A stretch of DNA of 64,000 nt, taken from Halovivax limisalsi (lineage in GTDB: Archaea > Halobacteriota > Halobacteria > Halobacteriales > Natrialbaceae). A model generated the notes under the pieces. It made no database searches, was not told the origin of the DNA, and saw only the letters and a list, made by a program, of their open reading frames with translations. Shown here piece by piece: positions 28,819-35,831 of this stretch. The stretch covers positions 3,830,820-3,894,819 of the forward strand of contig NZ_CP095757.1 in assembly GCF_023093535.1 (NCBI RefSeq), in the 5' to 3' direction. Position 1 is the stretch's first letter. Each line of letters begins with the position of its first letter. The position numbers and the translations under genes were made by a program.

Positions 28819-29271
28819 ATGACGTACGAAAATCTCGACTCGAAGTTGGTGAATGCGCTACTGGGCGACGGGCGGGCCAGCCTGCGGAGCCTCGCGGAGG
28901 ACCTCGACGTCTCGGTGACGACCGTCTCGAACCACCTCGCCGACCTGGAGGACGCCGGCGTCATCGACGGCTACACCCCGCGCGTGGACTACGGCGAGCT
29001 CGGCTACGACGTCACCGCGGTGATCCAGCTCAAGGTGGAGGGCGACGCGCTCCCGGACATCACCGACCGGCTGCGCGAGCACCGCCAGATGATCTCCGTC
29101 TACGAGGTCACCGGCGACTACGACGTCACCGCCGTCGGCAAGTTCAAGGACACCGACGGGATGAACGAACAGATCAAGACCTTGCTCACCGATCCCGACA
29201 TCAAGGAGTCGAACACGAGCGTCGTCCTCAACGCCGTCACCGAGAACGAGCAGTTCGATCTCGAAACCTGA
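28819..29271 (+). CDS. lrp: Lrp/AsnC-family transcription regulator
   Basis: A 150-residue regulator with an N-terminal helix-turn-helix (about 8-50: [23 protein letters not shown]) and a C-terminal RAM/AsnC ligand-binding domain (about 65-145: [15 protein letters not shown]..., [10 protein letters not shown]). It should form dimers or octamers that bind amino acids, probably glutamine here given glnA next door. Start supported by a Shine-Dalgarno sequence. Confidence 0.92.
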   Translation: MTYENLDSKLVNALLGDGRASLRSLAEDLDVSVTTVSNHLADLEDAGVIDGYTPRVDYGELGYDVTAVIQLKVEGDALPDITDRLREHRQMISVYEVTGDYDVTAVGKFKDTDGMNEQIKTLLTDPDIKESNTSVVLNAVTENEQFDLET

Positions 29272-29360
29272 CGGTCGAAACCGGACGATGGGAGTCGGCC
29301 GAACGCGGGCGGGCGGCCCGACGCCGATCAAAGTGGCCGACCGGCGACGAATTCGCCGCC

Positions 29361-29369
29361 TTTTATATC
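29361..29369 (+). promoter_or_regulatory. TATA box of ridA
   Basis: TTTTATATC, centred 27 nt before ATG 29392: a textbook leaderless haloarchaeal promoter. Confidence 0.75.
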
Positions 29370-29391
29370 GCGTCGCGACGCACCCCCAGGT

Positions 29392-29772
29392 ATGAAGCGC
29401 GTAATCAGCACGGACGAGGCGCCGGCGGCGGTCGGCGCGTACAGCCAGGCGACGACGAACGGCTCGATCCTCTTCACCGCGGGCCAGATCCCGCTGACGC
29501 CCGACGGCGACCTGCTCGACGACGAACCCGTTGCCGTCCAGACCGAGCAGGCGCTCGACAACGTCGTCGCAATCTTGAAGGAGAAGGGCGCGACGCCCGC
29601 GGACGTCCTCAAGACGACGGTCTTCCTCGCCGACATCGACGATTTCGAGGAGATGAACGAGACGTACGCGACCTACTTCGACGAGGACCCGCCGGCCCGT
29701 AGCGCGGTCGAGGTCGCGAACCTCCCCAAGGGTGCCGCCGTCGAGATCGAGGCGATCGCGAACCTCGAATAA
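29392..29772 (+). CDS. ridA: RidA-family enamine/imine deaminase
   Basis: A 126-residue YjgF/YER057c/UK114 protein that hydrolyses reactive enamines and imines formed by PLP enzymes. Family markers: AVGAYSQA near the N-terminus, FTAGQIPL, and the catalytic arginine in PARSAVEVANLPKGAAVEIEA. Standard length. Single gene with its own TATA box. Confidence 0.93.
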   Translation: MKRVISTDEAPAAVGAYSQATTNGSILFTAGQIPLTPDGDLLDDEPVAVQTEQALDNVVAILKEKGATPADVLKTTVFLADIDDFEEMNETYATYFDEDPPARSAVEVANLPKGAAVEIEAIANLE

Positions 29773-29842
29773 GGAATTCGAACGGAATCGGCAGGGAAAT
29801 CGACGGTATTCGAGATTTACGCACGCACACGTGACCGAACGA

Positions 29843-30043
29843 ATGCAGTCGGCGGTCCTGTGGGGGCTGATCGGCGGGCTGACCTTCGGCGTCCTCGCGC
29901 AAGCCGCGGTGGCGCTCTCAGTAGTCGATCTCCGGCTGGTCGAGGTACTTGTCGGAATCGCCGTCGTCTCGGTCCTGGCGACCGGGGCGACCTACCGGTA
30001 CGAACCCCGTCTGCGTGCGTGGGCGGCCGACCGCGGGCGGTGA
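29843..30043 (+). CDS. Small two-helix membrane protein
   Basis: A 66-residue protein with two hydrophobic helices (SAVLWGLIGGLTFGVLAQ and VEVLVGIAVVSVLATGA) and a basic C-terminus. ATG 29843 is preferred because a TATA-like ATTTACG near 29811-29817 lies about 28 nt upstream; GTG 29831 is possible. No family recognised. Confidence 0.6.
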   Translation: MQSAVLWGLIGGLTFGVLAQAAVALSVVDLRLVEVLVGIAVVSVLATGATYRYEPRLRAWAADRGR

Positions 30044-30093
30044 GCGACCGACCTCGCAAGACTTATTCGACCCAGTCGGCAATCTCCGACCGA

Positions 30094-30175
30094 GCCAGGA
30101 TGGCCGAACGGTAAGGCGCACGCCTGGAAAGCGTGTTCCCTTTCGGGATTCAGGGTTCAAATCCCTGTCCTGGCG
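30094..30175 (+). tRNA. tRNA-Ser (GGA anticodon)
   Basis: Acceptor stem GCCAGGA (30094-30100) pairs with TCCTGGC (30168-30174); discriminator G at 30175. The anticodon stem CACGC/GCGTG encloses loop CTGGAAA with anticodon GGA at 30126-30128. A long variable arm (TTCCCTTTCGGGA) marks a class II tRNA, and the T arm reads GGTTCAAATCC. CCA is not encoded. An upstream TATA-like ACTTATTCG (30061-30069) fits. Confidence 0.95.
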
Positions 30176-30500
30176 TCGCGAGGTTCGGAGCGAGTGCGAG
30201 GCGGGAACGAAGTGACCGCCTCGGAAACGTGAACGGCGAAGCCGTGAGCAACGGAGAGTGAGAATCGCGATTTGCCGAACGGCGAAGCCGTGAGGCGTTT
30301 TTCGCGTCACAAAACCGTGAGCGACGCGTAGCGTCGCGAACAATCCGTGACGCGAAATTACCTGATAAAAGAGATTTGAGCAAGCAAGTCGCAGCCGGGA
30401 TCAGGAAGGGTTTCGACGATCGATCGACGCGCGCCGAATACAGCGGAAAATAGCGGCCCTACTCCCGTATTTTATATCGGACCAGCGCCGAGAACGGTAC
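30176..30500. repeat. Hairpin-rich stretch downstream of tRNA-Ser
   Basis: No gene. It holds two identical 18-bp direct repeats GAACGGCGAAGCCGTGAG at 30231-30248 and 30277-30294, each itself a hairpin (ACGGC-GAA-GCCGT). A nested inverted repeat follows: outer arms TTCGCGTCAC (30301-30310) and GTGACGCGAA (30347-30356), inner arms GCGACGC (30321-30327) and GCGTCGC (30331-30337). Another hairpin, AGGCGG...CCGCCT, lies near 30199-30221. I see no duplicated tRNA 3' end that would mark an integration site. The right end carries the promoter of the next gene. Confidence 0.75.
30470..30477 (+). promoter_or_regulatory. TATA box of DUF302 gene
   Basis: TTTTATAT about 27 nt before ATG 30501, indicating a leaderless transcript. 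Confidence 0.75.
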
Positions 30501-30965
30501 ATGTCCACACCACAGACGCCTGCGCCCACCGTCGAGGAGGCGCTCTTCACGACGCTCGATCTGCCGTTCGAGGACGCGGTCATGCACGTCCAGCTCGAAC
30601 ACGAGTTCCAGGGGTTCGAGACGGTCGCCCTGACGCGTCTCGACGAGTTCGTCGCGGGCGTCCTCGAGGAGGAGATCAGGAAGACGGCGCTCATCGTCGT
30701 CTGTCACGCCGAGATCGCGAAGGAAGCCCTCGAGATCGATCCGCAGCTCGCCGGCTTGCTCCCCTGTACGACCGTCGTCTACGAGGACGACGACGGAGAG
30801 GTCTGCGTCTATCACGCCTCGACGACGAAGGCGATCCGGGATCTCGGCTGTGCGCCCGGCGACTGCGAACCACAAGTCGAGGCCCTCGTCGAGATGACGG
30901 GCGAGGTCATGACCGAGGTCTGGGCGAACATCGAGGCCCACGCCGACGACGCGGCGGCGGTCTGA
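30501..30965 (+). CDS. DUF302-domain protein
   Basis: A 154-residue soluble protein of the DUF302 family, an alpha/beta fold of unknown function found in bacteria and archaea. The characteristic order is seen: FEDAVMHVQLEHEFQGFETVALTRLD near the N-terminus, then KTALIVVCHAEIAKEALEIDPQLAGLLPCTTVVYE in the centre. Four cysteines are present (C69, C89 and two later in the GCAPGDC segment). Single gene with a strong TATA promoter. Confidence 0.8.
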   Translation: MSTPQTPAPTVEEALFTTLDLPFEDAVMHVQLEHEFQGFETVALTRLDEFVAGVLEEEIRKTALIVVCHAEIAKEALEIDPQLAGLLPCTTVVYEDDDGEVCVYHASTTKAIRDLGCAPGDCEPQVEALVEMTGEVMTEVWANIEAHADDAAAV

Positions 30966-31033
30966 GAGAGTGTCGACGGGTTGGTCCGACGACGCGGCGA
31001 CCCCGGCCCCGGTTCTCTCGCCCATCCGCTCGG

Positions 31034-31174
31034 CTACGGTCGGATCTCGGCCGGAGCGTCCGTGGCGATCCACTCGTCGGCGCGCTCGCGGTGGCGAAGT
31101 TCGAGGTGGCCGTCGTCTCTGAGCAGGCACTCGTAGCGGTCGTCCGACGTCGCCGGCGACGGTTCGCTGGACAT
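31034..31174 (-). CDS. Small acidic protein, 46 residues
   Basis: A 46-codon gene whose product ends RADEWIATDAPAEIRP, a tail pattern I recognise as common in haloarchaeal micro-proteins (short strand pair, then W-I-x-x-D). It is acidic with codon use like its neighbours. The N-terminus MSSEP matches that of the small membrane protein 120 nt upstream, with shared DNA around the start codons. Function unknown. Confidence 0.65.
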   Translation of the reverse strand: MSSEPSPATSDDRYECLLRDDGHLELRHRERADEWIATDAPAEIRP

Positions 31175-31293
31175 ACGCCTCACGAGGCCGGACCTACCCA
31201 ATAGTACGGCGCGCGTACCATCGCGATCGCGGCCGTAGGCGGCGGTTACTCTCCCGTTTCGGTCCGCGTCGCCCGGGAGGGTCGCGCTCGGCG

Positions 31294-31539
31294 TCACTCC
31301 TCGACGTCCTCGTGGAGGAATATCGCCAGGTACACCGCGACGAACGCGCTGGCGATCCCCGCGTAGAAGAGGTAGCTGAAGGGGGAGTCGAGCCGCACCG
31401 GCGCGACGCCCTCGGCGAGCGCGCCGGCGAAGCCGACCACGAGAAGCGCCGGCGCGACCAGCTCGAGCACCTGCGAAAGCTGCCCCAATCGTGCGCGGTG
31501 ACCGCCCGCGTCCGCCGCGTCCGTCGGCTCGCTGGACAT
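31294..31539 (-). CDS. Small two-helix membrane protein
   Basis: An 81-residue protein with a polar N-terminus and two hydrophobic helices (VLELVAPALLVVGFAGALAE and YLFYAGIASAFVAVYLAIFL), ending in an acidic tail. No family recognised. It shares the MSSEP start with the 46-residue protein downstream on the same strand and may be cotranscribed with it. Confidence 0.72.
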   Translation of the reverse strand: MSSEPTDAADAGGHRARLGQLSQVLELVAPALLVVGFAGALAEGVAPVRLDSPFSYLFYAGIASAFVAVYLAIFLHEDVEE

Positions 31540-31688
31540 CCGTGCTCCCCCGTTTTTCCCGGTGGACCTTAAACCGCACCGTCGACCGGGCGGGTGATCC
31601 TCCCGTTTTCGGGGCCAATGTCGGTGGCGACGCCGATCGACCCGGGTGGGCGAGAACGGTTTTGGCGCTCCGATCCCTACCGACCCCT

Positions 31689-32438
31689 ATGTGCGGGCGA
31701 TACTCGTTGTTCACGCCGCCGGCGGATCTGGAGGACCGCTTCGACGCGCGCTTCGAGCGAGCGTTCACCCCGACGTACAACGCGGCGCCGAGCCAGTCGG
31801 TGGCGGTCGTTCCGGACGAGGCGCCGGAGACGATTCGCCAGTTCGAGTGGGGGTTTTCGCCGCCGTGGGGAGACGGCGACCGGTTGATCAACGCCCGCGC
31901 CGAATCGCTCTCCGAGACGCGAGCGTTTCGCTCGGCGTACGAAGGCCGGCCGACCACAGCTGGTGGAGCCGACGAACTGGCAGCGGCTCCGGCGTCGGGG
32001 CGGTGTCTCGTGTTGGCGGACGGCTTCTACGAGTGGGTGCCGACGGAGACCGGGAACCAGCCGTACCGGATCGCGTTCGAGGACGACCGCCCGTTCGCGA
32101 TGGCCGGGCTGTGGGAGCGACGCGAGCCCCCGTCGGCCGACGAGCAGGCAGGCCTCGACGCGTTCGGCGGCGGCATCGACGAGCCGACGGACGATCCCGG
32201 GCCCTGCGAAACGGTGACGATCGTGACGATGGCGCCGAACGAACTGGTCGCGGAGTTACACGACCGCATGCCGGCGATTCTTTCCCCCGGCGCCGAACGG
32301 CGGTGGTTGCGCGCCGAGGATCCGACGGCCGATCTCGAACCGCACCCGGCCGAGTCGATGACCGCCTATCCGGTCTCGACGGCCGTCAACAGCCCGGCCG
32401 CAGACGATCCGTCGCTCGTCGAACCGGTCGATGCCTGA
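31689..32438 (+). CDS. HMCES/YedK-type abasic-site-processing (SRAP) protein
   Basis: A 249-residue SOS-response-associated-peptidase (SRAP) protein. It forms a thiazolidine DNA-protein crosslink to abasic sites in single-stranded DNA, shielding them. The catalytic set is present: C2 directly after the initiator Met (MCGRYSLF), N31 in YNAAPSQ, E115 in GFYEW and H191 in LHDRMP. ATG 31689 is fixed by the need for Cys at position 2. Slightly longer than bacterial YedK because of an insert near residues 85-105. Confidence 0.93.
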   Translation: MCGRYSLFTPPADLEDRFDARFERAFTPTYNAAPSQSVAVVPDEAPETIRQFEWGFSPPWGDGDRLINARAESLSETRAFRSAYEGRPTTAGGADELAAAPASGRCLVLADGFYEWVPTETGNQPYRIAFEDDRPFAMAGLWERREPPSADEQAGLDAFGGGIDEPTDDPGPCETVTIVTMAPNELVAELHDRMPAILSPGAERRWLRAEDPTADLEPHPAESMTAYPVSTAVNSPAADDPSLVEPVDA

Positions 32439-32605
32439 GTCGCGGCGATCGGTCGCCCGCAGAGGACCCACGCCCGCTGACCGCGACGGTCCGTCGCCGG
32501 TCGACCGGATCGAAGCGTCGTGGGGCGCCGACCGGCTCGGAGTGTCGCGGTCGTATCGTCCGCACCGCGACCGCCCGGCTCACGCCGTTTCAACGAATAT
32601 ATGGT

Positions 32606-32619
32606 TTAGGCCTGCCTAA
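32606..32619. promoter_or_regulatory. DtxR/Idr-like operator 1 (GMC oxidoreductase operon)
   Basis: TTAGG-CCTG-CCTAA palindrome between the TATA-like AATATAT (32596-32602) and ATG 32629. Binding there would block transcription start. One of five such sites in 32.6-43.1 kb. Confidence 0.75.
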
Positions 32620-32628
32620 TCCCCGCGC

Positions 32629-33147
32629 ATGGAACTGACGAGGCGCGACGCGGTCGCCGCGCTGTCGGCGCTCGGCCTCGCAGCGACGGGGGCGGGTTGC
32701 GTGGTCCCGCCCGGCGGCGAGCGGGTCGACGTCCGTCGACTCCGGACGGCGATGGTCGCTGCCGCCGAGGTCGTCTACCCGAGCGAGGTCTCCGGGACGG
32801 CGACGTTCGTCGAGACCTTTCTGGAGGGGCGGCTGGCGGACCGGTCCCACGCCGAGGGGATCGCGACGGCGGTCGACGAGCTGGACGAGAACGCGGACGT
32901 CTGGTACGGCGAGGTGTTCGCGGCGCTGTCGGTCGCCGACCGCGACCAGGTGCTGCGGAACCTGGGGGCCGACCAGGCGGAGGAGGACCCGTCGGGGATG
33001 CCGAGCGAGCGGATCCGGTACTACGTCGTCAACGACCTCCTGCTGGCGCTTTACGCCTCGCCGACCGGCGGCGAACTCGTCGGCATCGAGAACCCGCAGG
33101 GCCACGCCGGCGGGATGGGAAGCTACCAGCGGGGGCCGGACGCGTGA
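32629..33147 (+). CDS. Gluconate 2-dehydrogenase subunit 3 (small/gamma subunit) family, Tat-exported
   Basis: A 172-residue protein of the GADH small-subunit family. The N-terminus ELTRRDAVAALSALGLAATG is a Tat signal followed by a cysteine (C24) that could be lipid-modified. In bacterial FAD-glucose and gluconate dehydrogenases the small subunit carries the Tat signal and takes the signal-less catalytic subunit along as a hitchhiker. That fits here, since the downstream GMC protein has no signal. The stop overlaps the next GTG. Expression should be controlled by operator 1. Confidence 0.85.
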   Translation: MELTRRDAVAALSALGLAATGAGCVVPPGGERVDVRRLRTAMVAAAEVVYPSEVSGTATFVETFLEGRLADRSHAEGIATAVDELDENADVWYGEVFAALSVADRDQVLRNLGADQAEEDPSGMPSERIRYYVVNDLLLALYASPTGGELVGIENPQGHAGGMGSYQRGPDA

Positions 33148-34778
33148 CGCAGGAACGACCGCCCGCCGGCTCCGCCGAACCGGCGGCGGGGGACGTCGAT
33201 CGGACCCCCGTCGAGAACGCCGACGTCTGCGTCATCGGCGCGGGCCCGGCGGGGGGGCTCGTCGCGGATCGACTCGCCTCGGCCGGCCACGAGGTGGTGA
33301 TCCTCGAAGCGGGGTCGCGGTTCGATTTCGAGGACCGCCTCGCCAGGCAGGAACGGGCGATCCGGCCGTCCTACGACCGGCCGGACGTCTGGGACGGCGA
33401 TCCCGAGCGGGACGCCTACGCGTCGACCGGCGAGTGGTTCTACCCGCTGAATCACGCCCGCGCCCGCGGCGTCGGCGGTTCGACGCTGCACTGGCAGGGG
33501 ATGGTGATGCGACTCCACGAGGACGATTTCAACTCGAAGAGCGTCCGCGGCGTCGGCGCGGACTGGCCGATCGACTACCGGGACCTCCGTCCGTACTACG
33601 CCGAGGCCGAGCGCGAACTCGGCGTGGCGGGGGCCGACGACAATCCCTTCGCGCCGCCCCGCGAGAACCCGCACCCGATGCCGGCGTTTCCGCCCTCCTA
33701 CAGCGACTCCCTGTTCGCCGAGGCCTGCGACGAACTCGAGATCGCGATGCACTCGGTGCCCAACGCTCGCAACTCGGAGACCTACGACGATCGGAGCGCC
33801 TGCGTCGGCTACGGCACCTGCCAGCCGGTCTGTCCCTCCGGCGCGAAGTACGACGCGACGGTCCACGTCGAGCGCGCCGAGCGGGCTGGCGCGACCGTGA
33901 TCGACCGCGCGCCGGTCCAGCGCCTGGAACACGGCCCCGACGCGATCCAGGCGGCCGTCTACGCGACGCCCGGCGACCGGACGCACCGGCAGGCGGCCGA
34001 CGCGTTTGTCGTCGCCTGCGGCGGCGTCGAGACGCCCCGCCTGTTGCTGCTCTCGGAGTCCGATCACTATCCCGACGGACTGGCCAACTCTAGCGGCCTC
34101 GTCGGCCGGTTCTTCATGGACCACCTCTTCGCGGGCGCGGGCGGCGTCCTCGACGAACCGACCCGCCAGAACCACGTCGGCTTCCTGACCAGCGAGTGCC
34201 ACCAGTTCTACGACGAGGCCGACGCCGAGCGGGCCCCGTTCAAGCTCGAGTTCTTCAACTACGCCGGCCCCTCGCCGGTCGAAATGGCGCTGACGGGGGA
34301 GGACTGGGGCGACGAGCTCCTCGAGCGGCTCCGCTCGGAGTACGGCACCCACGTCGGGATGGGCGGCCTCGTCGAGCAGCTCCCCAGCGAGGACAGTTAC
34401 GTCGGCCTCGATCGCTCGACCACCGACGACCGCGGCAATCCGGTCCCCGACGTCCACTGGACGGTCGGCGACCGGGCGCTCGAAACCATCGAGCGCGTCA
34501 ACGAGATCCAGGAGGAGATCCTCGCAGAACTTGGCGCCGAGATCACCTGGCAGGTCGGCCCCGACGCCACCGGGCCGGCCTACCACCACATGGGGACCAC
34601 CCGGATGGGTTCGGACCCGGCAGAGAGCGTGGTCGGCCCCGACCTGCGCACCCACGACCTGGAGAACTGCTGGATCGCCTCGAGCAGCGTCTTCCCCACC
34701 GGCGGCGCGATGAATCCGACGCTGACGATCGCGGCGCTGGCCCTCAAGGCGGCCGACCACGTCCACGAGTCGGCCTGA
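33144..34778 (+). CDS. GMC-family oxidoreductase (sugar/sugar-acid dehydrogenase catalytic subunit)
   Basis: A 544-residue FAD enzyme. FAD-binding GAGPAG at 32-37, GMC signature RGVGGSTLHWQGM at 108-120, and the active-site pair H482 (HMGTTRMG) and N524 (MNPTLT). Cysteines C220, C226 and C230 (SACVGYGTCQPVCP) sit where FAD-glucose dehydrogenases bind a [3Fe-4S] cluster, so electrons can leave for a membrane acceptor. GTG 33144 overlaps the stop of the small-subunit gene. No cytochrome subunit is encoded nearby. The substrate is probably a sugar, polyol or sugar acid; exact identity unknown. Confidence 0.88.
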   Translation: MTQERPPAGSAEPAAGDVDRTPVENADVCVIGAGPAGGLVADRLASAGHEVVILEAGSRFDFEDRLARQERAIRPSYDRPDVWDGDPERDAYASTGEWFYPLNHARARGVGGSTLHWQGMVMRLHEDDFNSKSVRGVGADWPIDYRDLRPYYAEAERELGVAGADDNPFAPPRENPHPMPAFPPSYSDSLFAEACDELEIAMHSVPNARNSETYDDRSACVGYGTCQPVCPSGAKYDATVHVERAERAGATVIDRAPVQRLEHGPDAIQAAVYATPGDRTHRQAADAFVVACGGVETPRLLLLSESDHYPDGLANSSGLVGRFFMDHLFAGAGGVLDEPTRQNHVGFLTSECHQFYDEADAERAPFKLEFFNYAGPSPVEMALTGEDWGDELLERLRSEYGTHVGMGGLVEQLPSEDSYVGLDRSTTDDRGNPVPDVHWTVGDRALETIERVNEIQEEILAELGAEITWQVGPDATGPAYHHMGTTRMGSDPAESVVGPDLRTHDLENCWIASSSVFPTGGAMNPTLTIAALALKAADHVHESA

Positions 34779-34785
34779 CGCTTTT

Positions 34786-34799
34786 TTAGGTGAACCTAA
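34786..34799. promoter_or_regulatory. DtxR/Idr-like operator 2 (GT2 glycosyltransferase)
   Basis: TTAGG-TGAA-CCTAA inside a longer near-perfect palindrome with T- and A-runs on the outer flanks. Its right arm forms the TATA-like CTAAAAAC (34796-34803), about 33 nt before ATG 34833. Confidence 0.8.
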
Positions 34800-34832
34800 A
34801 AACATAAGTGCGCCCGGCCGAGAGTACCGCCA

Positions 34833-35663
34833 ATGAGTGCCGACGTACCCGGCGAAGACGTGACTGACAGCACGATCGATCCGACCGACGCGGACGAGGA
34901 CGATGCGAAGGTGGCGGACCCTGGCTCGGACCCAGAGGCGACGGCCGGCGCCGATCGCGACCGGTTCTCGTTCGAGGACGTTAGCGTCGTGATGGGGACC
35001 TACAACGAGGAGGCGGCCATCGGCACCGTCATCGACGACGTCGCGGCGGTCACCGACGGCCAGGCCGAGGTCGTCTGCGTCGACGGCTCAGACGACCGGA
35101 CGCCGGAGATCGCCCGCGAGCGCGGCGCGACGGTGATCGAACAGGAACCGCAGGGCTACGGCGTCGCCGTCCGGGAGGCCATCCTGACGCCCGACCGCCC
35201 GGTCGTCGTCACGACCGACTGCGACGACACCTACCCGATGGAACAACTCCCTGAATTCCTCGACCTGATCAACGACGGCTACGACGTCGTCAGCGGCGAC
35301 CGCCTCTACCACGGCGCCGAGGCGATGCCGGCGTTCAACCGGCTCGGCAATCGCGCCTTCGCCGCCGTCGCGAGCGTCCTGACGGGCACCCGCGTCCACG
35401 ACACGACGACGGGGATGCGCGCGTACCGCCGCGAGGTCGTCGAGTCCATCGAGTGGACCGAGAACACCGGCCTCTCGGCCGAACTGTTGATCCGACCGCT
35501 CATGCGCGGCTACGACGTTCGCGAACACCCGATCGAGTACCGCGAGCGCGCCGGCGAGACCAAACTCGATCCGCTCAAAGGCGGCGCCGAGATCGCCCGT
35601 TCGATCGTCAAGGTCTCGCTCGAAGAGCGACTGCGGGAGCTGTCCCACCGACCGACGCGGTAG
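34833..35663 (+). CDS. Family 2 glycosyltransferase (dolichyl-phosphate hexose synthase-like)
   Basis: A 276-residue cytoplasmic GT-A enzyme. After an acidic N-terminal extension of about 45 residues comes SVVMGTYNEEAAIG, then VCVDGSDD, and a DCDD metal-site motif (TTDCDDTYPM), the layout of dolichol-phosphate-mannose/glucose synthases such as AglJ-like proteins. It should transfer a nucleotide sugar onto a polyprenyl-phosphate carrier. No membrane helices. Directly behind operator 2, it is monocistronic and convergent with the GT-C gene. Confidence 0.88.
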   Translation: MSADVPGEDVTDSTIDPTDADEDDAKVADPGSDPEATAGADRDRFSFEDVSVVMGTYNEEAAIGTVIDDVAAVTDGQAEVVCVDGSDDRTPEIARERGATVIEQEPQGYGVAVREAILTPDRPVVVTTDCDDTYPMEQLPEFLDLINDGYDVVSGDRLYHGAEAMPAFNRLGNRAFAAVASVLTGTRVHDTTTGMRAYRREVVESIEWTENTGLSAELLIRPLMRGYDVREHPIEYRERAGETKLDPLKGGAEIARSIVKVSLEERLRELSHRPTR

Positions 35664-35831
35664 GCGACCGGGTTCGGGGCGCCGACGGCTGATTTTCGAA
35701 CGCCGTATCGACGGAAGAGCGGGTCGCACGCGTGGACGACGGCGGATCACTCGCTCACTCTCACCCGTTTCACAACGGAGAGAAACGCCGGCTCGCGGCC
35801 GACGGCATCTCCACACGATCGAGGCGGGGCG

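Noticed and set aside
30094..30500. Integrated element using tRNA-Ser as attachment site
   Set aside because: No duplicated tRNA 3' segment and no integrase gene in the window.
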